17,601 nucleotides of DNA from Entophlyctis helioformis (lineage: Eukaryota > Chytridiomycota > Chytridiomycetes > Chytridiales > Chytriomycetaceae): the NCBI GenBank assembly GCA_025526915.1, contig JAHLKH010000355.1:1-17601 (forward strand), written 5' to 3'. The translations under genes and the position numbers were made by a program. Position 1 is the first letter of the stretch. The number at the start of each line of letters is the position of its first letter. Below, piece after piece: positions 9,252-17,601 of this stretch. The notes beneath the pieces were generated by a model. The model was not told the DNA's origin and made no database searches. It saw only the letters and a list, made by a program, of their open reading frames with translations.

Positions 9252-11706
9252 CGCTTTTGGTGGCTTGCCGACCTGTCAAGTCAAAGCATGAGCAGGTGCA
9301 TCAAGCCGCCACATGCAAACAGAGCATAGAAATGCAAAGACGCACTGGAGCCCTGTCAATGATCAGTTTCAGCGCGTCCGTTGCTTGTTGATACTGCTCA
9401 GAAAGTGCCGGCAGCTTGAAGTCATCCGGGCTGTGTTTCTTTTGGCATTCCAAGAGATTCAGCGTGTCTACGGCCTGGTTGCGAATGGCAGCAACAGCCT
9501 TTCGAGTCGCGATCCGTGTGCTCTTTCTGCGGTGCTGTTTAGCCTTGCGGTTGCCTGCCAGAAGAGTGCCATGATCGATTGTGAATACACAAGGTCGCAC
9601 TGTGCCAAACAAATGCAGAGCAAACCTGGCTTCCTTGAACGCCTGAATGGTGCACATGCGATGCCTGGATACCTCTTGAGCCGTTCCTCCAGTCTCAGGA
9701 TCACTGTCTGCTCGCCCAGTGATGGATCAAGTCAGCCATGCTCAAAATCAGCAACAGCATGCAGTGGACAGTCAAGACATGCATCCAAGCCATCCAAAAC
9801 TCACAAAGGCATGTAATATGCTCTGCTCAGCTGGGCTGAGTATCTCATATCCTTTTGTAGCAAGATCCTTCTCGTGCACAGCCTGGAGCAGCTGCTTGCT
9901 TGCATTCTCGCAGATATCAGCAAGAATGTCGCGGCCGTTGATGCTGTCATTGGCAAGCTGATCTGCTGTGCACTGGAGGACGCAGCTAAACACAACACGG
10001 CAGCTGTAGACTGCTGCAAAAACTTCGTCCAGCCGCCTTGTGTTGGCAATCCGTTTGGCAAGCCCCTTGACTGTGTCCCATGTGAGGTGGAAAACTCCAT
10101 GACTGGCATTGCCCTTCAGCTGCTGTGCCGTGTGGCTCAAGCAGCAATCACTGCAGACCGTGCATGCAGAGGCAGATCTGCCAGTGGCATCCATCAGAGT
10201 CAGTGCCATGAGAATCCTGCAGAGATCGCAGCCGTGCCTACCTGTTTTGGGGCGAGATGGTCCTGTTGGCAGTCCTGCTGTCGCCATTGGATGGTGCATG
10301 CATTCATGTCAATGCCATGCTGTCCAAGTGCATCCAAAGCAAGACTTACTGCCGCATCTGTCCTGCAAACACACTGGCATAATGGCCACATGCTGGGGCT
10401 GTGATCTCTCCAATATCGGCTCCTCTCTCGTCACGGTTGAGAAACACCGCGAAGGCATTGCTGAATGACTGAGCAAGAGGCTTGCCGCCGATCTTGTACA
10501 TCTGCCACATGAACGCAATCTTGATGACATGCACAAACATCCTCGCAATGTCGGGGTCTTGGAGGCATTCACAGACATCCGCGACAGAGATACCCAGCTG
10601 CTCTGCCTCCAACCGAATGCATGCCATGATGCACTTTGCAGCCGTGACAATCCCTTTCAAGCCAACATCGCAGCATCATGCATAAGTCAAGGTCGCAGTG
10701 CATGGCATCCAAAAATGCAAAGCAGGCAAGCCAACCTACCAATCCCAACACAATGGAAATAGTCGTTGCTCGCCATTGCGGCCACCAACTGGCAGACAAA
10801 GGGAATGTCTGGCAAGCCTAAGGCGGCTGCAATAGAGGCAATCCCATGGTGATTGTAGGATCGCATTCTATTGATCTGCCCACTGCGCATTTGCAGCAGC
10901 AGGACAGGGCAATAGCCGGCACAGTGGAACACCAGATCGGAGTCGCCACTGATCACAATGACTGGCACATTGCTGTCAAGAAGGCGCGTGAGCCATGGAT
11001 TCTAGAAGCATGCAGAAGGCCGACCAACCTTGCTTCACGGGAATGGCGTGCAATGCAAACATCCGCTTCGTTCTCGCAAAGGCACACAGACGACCCGCCT
11101 TTGAAGTATCTGAGAAGACTGCCCAGGGCCCTCGAGATGGCTGCCTTGCGCTCGCGTGTGAGGGGGTATGCCTTCTGCAGGCGCTGCATCTCGTTTCTGG
11201 AATGGCATTGAGTCAGTACAGCATGCAGATCAACAGAAGCCAACAACATACCTCGAGAGCTTGCCGCTCTTCTTGCCAGCATTTCGCTTGGCTGCCTCAG
11301 CCATGAGAAAGGATGCCGCCTCCAATGCCGCCCAGGCCCGCCCGGCATAGGCAGTCTTGATGGCGGTGTTGAGCTGCGAGCCGTCAACGTGCAGCTGGAC
11401 TGTGTGCAGCTGTCCAATGGCTGCGGCAAGGCTGCTGATGAGCGGCTCGAGTAGCAGCCTCCAGTCGTCGTCAGACTGGGGCGGCTTTGCGGCTGCTGCT
11501 CTCATAATGTCAATGAAGAGCAGGCAAACAATGTCGATGTGGAGGATGCAGCTGATGGGCTCCGAGTCGGCTGCTGCTGCTGCTTCTGCTGCATCTGGCT
11601 GCTGCTGGGCAATGGCCTGAATGGCAGTGGGCAGAGGGGTGTCTGCTTTGTATGTCTTGACACCACCTCTCTTGTCGATGGTGGGGAGACTGTCGTCGAC
11701 TCCCAT
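9247..11706 (-). CDS. XPG/FEN1-like nuclease half of an XPG-Fanzor fusion gene
   Basis: XPG/FEN1 family nucleases cut flap, bubble or junction DNA using a cluster of acidic residues. Minus-strand exons: 11706-11252, 11196-11034, 11001-10740, 10653-10350, 10237-9805, 9707-9346 and 9272-9247, the last cut by the LTR element. I chose the ATG at 11706 because the family needs Met-Gly at the N-terminus (MGVDDSL); an in-frame ATG-like start further out would hide it. Expected acidic positions are all present: D58 (HIDIV), D108 (HVDG), E193 and E195 (CENEAD), D226 and D228 (SGDSDL), D286 (SNDY). The DNA-binding hairpin follows as VGIGIVTAAK (291-300). Residues 398-427 carry CDLC...CTVCSDCC, a possible zinc knuckle. 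Exon 9707-9346 needs one extra base near 9660 and then encodes a basic region (GNRKAKQHRRKSTR). Intron 11033-11002 is only 32 nt with a GC donor. Junction phases run on into the Fanzor half. Confidence 0.82.
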
Positions 11707-12114
11707 GTGTGTTTGTTGTGTGTTGTTTTGTGTCGGTCGTTTTACGGGCAAGCTGCTCTCATAATATCAGACTGATGGTTGGTGGCAACACATGGAGCAC
11801 TGGTCTGTGTGTGTGTGGAATGGCATGCTCCTCAGAGAGAGAGAGAGAGCGTTGCACATGACTATGTACTCGCCCCTCTTTATTCATGGAGGACACACAC
11901 GCACCCCCCAGCGAGACAGCAGACGCTGCTGCCTGCACCACTGCCGTTGCTGTGCTCGCATCGCGCAGCGACTGCACTGCGCAACGGCTCTCTAGATCGA
12001 CCAATCACAGCGATTCCACCAGGAGTTGACCAATCACAGCGATTCCACCAGGGGTATGAACCGGACCAACTTTTTCACTGGTGAGTGACGATTGAATCGC
12101 ACACCAACAGCGAG
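11707..12114. promoter_or_regulatory. Divergent promoter between nuclease gene and COG2
   Basis: These 408 bp separate the start codons of two genes read in opposite directions, so they should contain both promoters and 5' leaders. Visible elements are the duplicated CCAAT unit (11999-12052), a short GA run near 11837-11850, and pyrimidine-rich sequence around 11866-11880. I see no clear TATA box and no coding sequence. The leader of COG2 contains GTGAGTGACG at 12081; with no acceptor before the ATG I do not call an intron there. Confidence 0.6.
11999..12052 (+). repeat. Tandem 25-bp repeat with two CCAAT boxes
   Basis: GACCAATCACAGCGATTCCACCAGG appears exactly twice, at 11999-12023 and 12028-12052, with a 4-bp spacer. 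Each copy has CCAATCA, the binding core of the NF-Y/HAP complex, 86 and 115 bases upstream of the COG2 ATG, a normal distance for CCAAT boxes. Confidence 0.85.
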
Positions 12115-14052
12115 ATGGCAACTGGCGCTGTCGAGCACAGTGGTGGCGGGGCGACGGCCTTCGCAGAGACCAAGAGCGCCACCACAGAGGACACCGACAT
12201 GTTTCTGTCCTTCAGGCGCCACGACTTTCTTGCAGACTCGTTCGCACCCGTTGGCTTCGTTGCAGCACGCAAGCATCTACCGGTGGACCAGTTCAAGCAC
12301 GACCTGCACGGAACGCTTCGAGTGCTCAAGACCGAGCTCGTCGAGCTCATCAACAACGACTATGCGCAGTTCATTTCGCTCTCAACCAACCTTGTCGGCG
12401 TCGACAGCATGATATCCGACCTCAAGAAGCCGCTGTCTCGCATCCAGGCCAATGTCGAGGTGTGTGTTTGTGAATGCCAGTGTGGCGGCGGCCACGTTCA
12501 GCTCGACCACCACAAACGGCGCAGCTTATAATTCCAGCGGTCGAGGTTCTATTCCCAGATCTGGAGCTGGACTGACTGATGCCGATGGGCTCTCCGTCGC
12601 ATGGCGGATCTTTAACGACAGACCGTCCAAGGCGCCATTGATGGTGTCATTGACCGACTCGAGACGGGTCTGCAAAAGCGTGCACTTGTCCGAACCAAAA
12701 AGGCAGCGTTGGAGGTCTTTCTCAGCATCCACGAGTCGCTTGAAAAGGTCCAGGCAGTCATCGACTCATCTGCGGCAGGATCTGCATCTGGCTCGTCAGA
12801 CGACATGGACGAGAAGCTGCTTGAGCGTGTTGCCATCGAGTACAACCAGCTCCGCTACCTTGTTTCTCGCGGCCAAAACCTGGCGTTTGTCTCCAATATC
12901 GCATGGGTATGTTTACAGCCAGCATCCATGATCCTCACGCGTGCTCTGCGGGCTGTACTGCATTGTTTACATATTTACTCTTGCATGTACGCTGCGTCAT
13001 GTGCGCTGCATCATGTGCGCTGCTGGATGCATCTGAGCAGAGAATCGAAAATATCAAGAATACGCTCGTGTCTACGCTTTCCAACTATGTGCGGCAAGGG
13101 TACACGACCCTCTCAGTCGACCCGTCAAACGCCAGTGCCGCATCTTCATTGCTGCAAACACTACGTGTTTTTGTGCTCATCGATCGCGTTGGCGACGCCT
13201 TGAATGTCTTTGACGAGTGTATTCTTGGGCCATTTGTTGATGAGGTAAGTCGTGTAGACTGCACGTGGATGCCACGTCTGCTGTAGCCTTGACTCGTGTT
13301 GGATTGTGTGGCAGAGCATTCGCGCAGATTCTGTGGATCTTGCAGGTGTCTCGACTCCTACCGGAACACCCGGTCGCTCAGAGCTCAAATCCGCTGCAAG
13401 ACATGCTCGACCGTGTCTTGATGTTTGTTACGACGCGGTGTTCCCGTATCTATGACATCACAACAGTTGCGTTCAAAGGAACCCACTACGATCTGCTGGC
13501 CAACACCATCTGGACTCGAATCATCACAGCTATTGTCACGAAGCTGCCCATCATCTTCAATGCTGGCATTCCAAGCATCTTCCATGGCAACTACCAGACG
13601 GCCATGGCGTTTGTGTGTGAGTTTGAACGCATGTGCAAAAGCCGCGACGCTCTGCGCAGTCTCCGAAACAGTCAGCCCTATTCGGACTTTATGCGTAAAT
13701 GGCAGCTCTCCATCTACTTCCAGATACGGTAGGTGCATTTCTCACTTGCTATACAGAAACGACTCCACAGACTGGCTGGTCAAGTCTGTTGATGGCACTG
13801 ATGCCATCACTCTTAGGCACAACGAGATTGCCGTCAAGTTCGAGACGGCAATTGCCATTGGCCGCGAGCCGCGCGATCCTATCGAGAATGGCAGTCTGCC
13901 TACCTTTGGCGGCGCTAGCCTACAACTCAAAGCTAGTGTGGCATTGATTCAGGCACTTTCGCGATGCTGGGACGATACCGTCTACCTTGGGTCTCTTTCG
14001 CACCGTTTCTGGCGCTTCACGCTTCAGGTAAGCACCGCTCTATATGCATTCA

Positions 14053-14086
<34 letters not shown>

Positions 14087-15440
14087 CTGCTGTCAATCGC
14101 CGGAACAGTTGTTAACGCCGCATCTTCAACCAGTTGATCTCTCGCTACTCTGATTGGCTGCACAAGGCCATTTCAGATGAGCTTCAATCTGGTCCTCCAT
14201 CAAAGAATGGCATGGGATCAACAGCGCAGTTGAATGCAAGTGCAGAGGTGTGTCACGCTGCTCTTTGATATCCGCATCTATGCTGTGCGCTCATCAATGC
14301 AGAGCCAACAGTCTTCAGAGTCGATATCTGCAAATGCAAGCACGAGCCAGATGTTGCTTGCTTCGTCATCTTCCATTTCTGCTGCCGGTGGGCTCGGAGG
14401 TATCAGCGATGATGCCTTTGCCAAGCAAACACTTGGGATTCCACAGCGACATGCTCCAGATCCGCGACGATGCAAGTATCACCACACAAGACCGCTGCGA
14501 CACGCTCAATCTCCCCACACTGACTCTTTGCACAGATTATGCTGCTCTACACGCTCCAGATTGCACCAAAGCTTTCAACCGACAATCCAATCCTTCTTGG
14601 TGAATATCTGCAATCACTTGCCCCCGTTCCGATGGCTGAGCCGGCTAACACACTGGCTGCTCAGATTCCCTCACGCTTGCTTTGGACGAGATCCAGTCTG
14701 CAATGCCTGAGCTGAACGACCGGATTGTCTCCCACTTCACACGCAAGTGTGTCGAGCCTCTGCGGAGCAGCGTCAAGAACATTCCTGGCCTTTACCGGCG
14801 AACCAACAAGGAGGTGCGATGGCGTGGCCTGGACATTCACGAGTGGGTAGCGTTGGCGAGGCACTGACACCGTGAAACCCGACATGGACCGATGCGTTCG
14901 TTAGACTCCGACAAAGTGCTCCTACTTTGTGCCGGCGATCTTCAGACCACTGACGACGTTTGTGCATGCCAACTACGAGCGTCTGGACCGCCGCTTGGTG
15001 GATGATTGGCAGGATGCTGTTGCCAGAGCCGTAACCCACCAGTAGGTCGATTGCCGTCAGAGTCCATGCGCTTGTTGAGTCGTACTCAGCAAGCAATTCA
15101 CGGCAGATATCTCGAGCAAGTCAAGGAAACACTCGCGTCCGTGCGTGCTATTGAAGAGTCCCTCAAGCGCCTCAAGAAGGTCAAGAAGGCAACGACGACC
15201 GCATCAGCTGGCGAAGACGCGCTTTCAGATGACGACAAGATCCGCTTGCAGATCTTCCTGGACGCTCCAGCAGTACGGCGTTGAGTCAGTGGATCACTGC
15301 TCGCTTGCAGACTTGCTATTAGCCGACGGCTCACCGACTCGTTGCCTGGGGTACGCCCACACAGCTCACTCAACTTGGCGTTGAGTGCAACAGCATTCCC
15401 AGCTACGTTGAGCTGATGCAAATCGGTTTCGGCGAAATGA
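12115..15440 (+). CDS. COG2: Conserved oligomeric Golgi complex subunit 2
   Basis: COG2 is a lobe A subunit of the COG tether, which captures vesicles in retrograde transport within the Golgi. Exons: 12115-12459, 12622-12906, 13041-13244, 13315-13728, 13757-14027, 14134-14247, 14303-14471, 14536-14813, 14905-15030, 15090-15279 and 15365-15440, about 822 residues. Family landmarks: DMFLSFRRHDFLADSF, HGTLRVLKTELVELINNDY, FISLSTNLVGVDSMI, IFNAGIPSIFHGNYQTAM, FMRKWQLSIYFQIR, LYRRTNKEV, AIEESLKRLKKVKK and LSDDDKIRLQ. One-base breaks occur near 13391 (+1), 14431 (GGG, +1), 14668 (CCC, -1), 15265 (+1) and 15425 (GG, +1); correcting each makes every exon fit its phase and gives the expected C-terminus ELMQIVSAK. 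They look like assembly indels in a working gene. Intron 13729-13756 is only 28 nt, and intron 14472-14535 uses a GC donor (GCAAGT). The start has MATGAVEHSG just ahead of the conserved block. Confidence 0.95.
14054..14085. repeat. (CAGC)8 microsatellite in a COG2 intron
   Basis: Eight perfect CAGC units lie inside the intron 14028-14133 of COG2. It has no coding effect. Confidence 0.95.
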
Positions 15441-15511
15441 AAATTTTGACCCATTTATCAAACTACAATCGACGGCACTCGACTGCTGAGCAGCACCGAC
15501 ACACCTACCCC

Positions 15512-16151
15512 ATGGTCAACTTTGACATTGGCGTTGGCCCGCCCGCCACCTACATCCCGCCGTCATGGCCGTCGCTTGCGTGGGTTGCGGGACCGCAGCC
15601 CATCTTCAGCACAGCGCCGGTCCTGTGTACCGAGAAGGTTTGTTTGTGCCAAGCGCACACGTGCCCAGGGTGATTTTCGTCGGTGCCCGTTTGGGCGGCT
15701 GCAAACAATGCTGACGGGCTTGGCCGCCGTGCACCTGCTTGGACAGATATGCTCTTCTTCATCATGCTCTGGGACCATCGTCGTCTTCTTTGCCGTCTTC
15801 ACGATCGCTGGCCTGGTAGCCGCTCCTAATGTTCCATCGGCACAGAGCTGGCCTCTTTCTGCTGATCGGATTCGCAGCGTATGGTGTGTCTATTGGGGCT
15901 GCCTCTGGAGCCATTGTTGGTACGTCGAGTGCATTCTTGTGGCCCTGCCCGAGCGCATCAAGGCACATGCGACACTGCTGACCTCCATGCATCCATGCAT
16001 GTGCATGGCTTACATAGGCGCAATGCTGTCTTCCTTTTATGTAACTGGGTTCCTGAGCATGCCCACATGGGTTCCGCTGGCATGGGCGATCATACAGGCA
16101 GGCATCGCCGCCATATTCTCGTTCTCCAAGATCTCCATGAATGCTGCCTGA
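15512..16151 (+). CDS. TMEM170-like integral membrane protein
   Basis: The TMEM170 family consists of small proteins with three membrane spans; the animal members act in shaping endoplasmic reticulum and nuclear envelope membranes. Exons: 15512-15641 (alternative donor 15638), 15747-15919 and 16018-16151. The corrected product is about 144 residues, the usual length for the family. The first exon encodes MVNFDIGVGPPATYIPPSWPS, an extramembrane N-terminus. Hydrophobic segments follow: MLFFIMLWTIVVFFAVF with AGLVAAL, then FLLIGFAAYGVSIGAASGAIV, then WVPLAWAIIQAGIAAIFSF near the C-terminus (ends SMNAA, TGA). Between spans 1 and 2 lies MFHRHRAG, like the basic HRH motif of the family. Two one-base insertions (GGG near 15771; CC near 15827) break the frame and are probably assembly errors. 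It starts only about 70 bp after the COG2 stop. Confidence 0.75.
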
Positions 16152-16350
16152 AGTGTGGCCTAGTTGGCCGTGTTGTAAATACATACATATGCCAGTCTTG
16201 CAAGTCGGCATAGGGCGATCGGGCGTGCGAATGCTGCAGGCTCTGCCAGTTCAAGATGCACGTTTGTTGGCATGCCCAGGCCGCCTATCGATGCCGTGTT
16301 GCTCTCGTCGCGCTGCCACGGCTTGCCCAACCATCAATCGAACGGCTGTG

Positions 16351-17601
16351 ATGGACCCGAGACTCACTGCTGCCGAGGCTGCGTCAGTCCATGCGGCTGC
16401 AGTCACCCGCAACTACGCTGTGGAGCCCAGACTCGGTGAGCGCATCGTTGAGCGGACCACCACACACACACACCCTCGCACGCCTATGCCGCCACCCCTC
16501 GCCAGACACCGCCCATCTGCAGCACCACCTCTGAGCAGTCGTCGTGGTGGCCTTGCTCCTCGCTGCCACTTTGCCGTTGCTGGCAGGTCCAGCTAGCGTC
16601 AGCTTGGACAAACCTACGCTTGGCCATGCTTGAGTGGCACTGACCCAGCCGACTGCTAACTGCTGCCATGCTCGTCTGCCTCACACCCGCACCCGCACCC
16701 GCACCGCCTCCCCTGGCCTGCCCTCCGCTCTCGCTGGCTTGCTCTCGCTGGCTGGCTGCTGGCACCATCTGTCGTGTCGCGTCGTCGGGTCTGTTCGCTG
16801 GTGCTTGTTGTGGCACACCTCTGGCTGGCTGCTTCCGGCGCACAGACTATCGTACGGTTTCTGGTGTCAACGGCCCGCTTGTTCATTCTCGACCAGGTCA
16901 AGGTGGGTACCTGTTGGGCAGCACAGACGGAGCTGTTGTTCATGCTCTTTTGCTAAACCATCCTGCCATATTATGCTGGCTCAGTTTCCAAGTTTGCCGA
17001 GATCGTCGAGCTGACTCTGCCAGACGGATCCAAGCGTTCTGGCCAAGTCCTTGAGGTGCAGGGCAAGAAGGCTATTGTGCAGGTACGAGAGCCCCCTGCA
17101 TGCTCAAGCAAGCCTATACTGCTCTTTTCTGCTTGCTTGCTTGCTTGCTTGCTCTCGTTTTGAATGGGACGGCGTCGAGGCTCACATGGCTTGAATGGCT
17201 TGGATGCACAGGTCTTTGAGGGCACTTCTGGAGTGGATGCCAAGGCGACTCGCGTCGAGTTTACTGGCGATGTGCTCAAGATCCCCGTGTCCGAGGATAT
17301 GCTTGGCCGTGTCTTTAACGGCTCCGGAAAGGCGATCGACAAAGGCCCCAAGGTCTTTGCCGAGGAGTTCCTGGACATTCAGGGTGCGTAACTGGCCGCT
17401 TGCTTGAGTGCCCCTTCCCTCTTTCATTCTGTCTGCATGGCAGACTAACGCTCGCTGCTTGCCGGCAACAAAACTCTCGATCCTCTCGTCGCAGGCCAGC
17501 CAATCAATCCATACTCGCGTATTTATCCCGAGGAGATGATTCAGACTGGCATTTCGGCCATTGACACCATGAACTCGATCGCTCGTGGCCAAAAGATTCC
17601 C
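16351..17601 (+). CDS. VMA2: V-type proton ATPase subunit B, 5' part (runs off window)
   Basis: Subunit B is the non-catalytic nucleotide-binding subunit of the V1 sector of the vacuolar proton pump, alternating with catalytic subunit A in the A3B3 ring. Exons: 16351-16435, 16846-16902, 16985-17082, 17212-17383 and 17495->17601. The start is the ATG of [20 protein letters not shown], matching the fungal N-terminus. Later landmarks: [67 protein letters not shown] and [20 protein letters not shown]. The window ends at ARGQKIP, before the nucleotide-binding part. Two breaks exist: one extra C near 16884 (GTTCATT for GTTATT) and one missing C at 16988-16989 (TTTCCAAG for TTTCCCAAG). The match around them is so close that assembly error is the likely cause. 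The first intron is long (410 nt) compared with the others. Confidence 0.96.
16684..16705. repeat. (ACCCGC)n short repeat in VMA2 intron 1
   Basis: About three and a half units of a 6-bp motif lie in the 410-nt first intron of the V-ATPase subunit B gene. The rest of the intron is C/T-rich, with repeated CTCGCTGGCT-like words, and shows no gene. Confidence 0.8.
17131..17152. repeat. (GCTT)n microsatellite in a VMA2 intron
   Basis: GCTT is repeated about five times inside the intron 17083-17211. It has no coding effect. Confidence 0.9.

Noticed and set aside
9629..9658. 30-nt GTATCC...TTCAG intron in exon 6 of the XPG half
   Set aside because: The splice would leave the next exon out of frame; a single missing base near 9660 explains the reading better.
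9700..9741. ATGGCTGAC near 9741 (minus strand) as a separate gene start
   Set aside because: Its frame stops after 12 codons unless a base is added, while an acceptor (GCGAGCAG) further on joins exon 5 to exon 6 in phase without any change.
2725..12060. Terminal inverted repeats that would mark the XPG-Fanzor gene as a DNA transposon
   Set aside because: Comparison of the sequence beyond both gene ends by eye gave no convincing inverted match; only short chance similarities such as CCAACTTTTTCACT-like words.
12532..12572. tRNA-like B box (GGTTCTATTCCC) within COG2 intron 1
   Set aside because: No matching T-stem, acceptor stem or A box could be paired around it, and it lies wholly inside an intron.
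1..17601. CRISPR arrays, operons or prokaryotic ribosome binding sites
   Set aside because: No regularly spaced repeats with spacers exist, and the intron-rich genes are eukaryotic.

Overview
The window is nuclear DNA of a fungus, most likely an early-diverging one such as a chytrid. Genes are split by many short GT-AG introns. The conserved genes (V-ATPase subunit B, COG2, complex III subunit 7, a TMEM170 family protein) are eukaryotic, and a Fanzor nuclease of the kind known from chytrids is present. The chytrid placement is inference; the eukaryotic/fungal call is firm.

Layout, left to right. (1) <1-1454 (+): the 3' part of an unrecognised gene. (2) 1656-2266 (-): QCR7, subunit 7 of the cytochrome bc1 complex, convergent with gene 1. 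(3) 2725-11706 (-): the striking locus. Exons that join in phase encode an N-terminal XPG/FEN1-type nuclease with all seven expected acidic residues, a Cys-rich segment, a long linker with His-rich, Ala/Lys-rich and NLS-like stretches, and a C-terminal Fanzor (eukaryotic TnpB relative, RuvC nuclease with zinc knuckle). I find no supported stop or start between the two parts, so the simplest model is one fusion protein of about 2,020 residues. (4) 7336-9246: a non-autonomous LTR retroelement inserted in an exon of that gene. It has 269-bp LTRs (TGTA...TACA), a 5-bp target duplication TTTGG and a polypurine tract. Removing the element and one TSD copy restores an open frame. (5) 11707-12114: divergent promoter with two copies of a 25-bp CCAAT unit. 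(6) 12115-15440 (+): COG2 (Golgi tethering). (7) 15512-16151 (+): TMEM170-like membrane protein. (8) 16351->17601 (+): V-ATPase subunit B, 5' part.

Nearly every gene, including clear housekeeping genes, carries one- or two-base frame breaks, often in short homopolymers. This points to residual assembly indels rather than pseudogenisation, and exon models below assume that. The LTR insertion is different: it is a real structural interruption of the nuclease gene, and its high LTR identity (4 substitutions in 269 bp by eye) suggests a recent event.

The housekeeping genes have unrelated roles (respiration, Golgi traffic, vacuolar acidification). The novelty is the coupling of a flap-type structure-specific nuclease to an RNA-guided-type nuclease in one gene.
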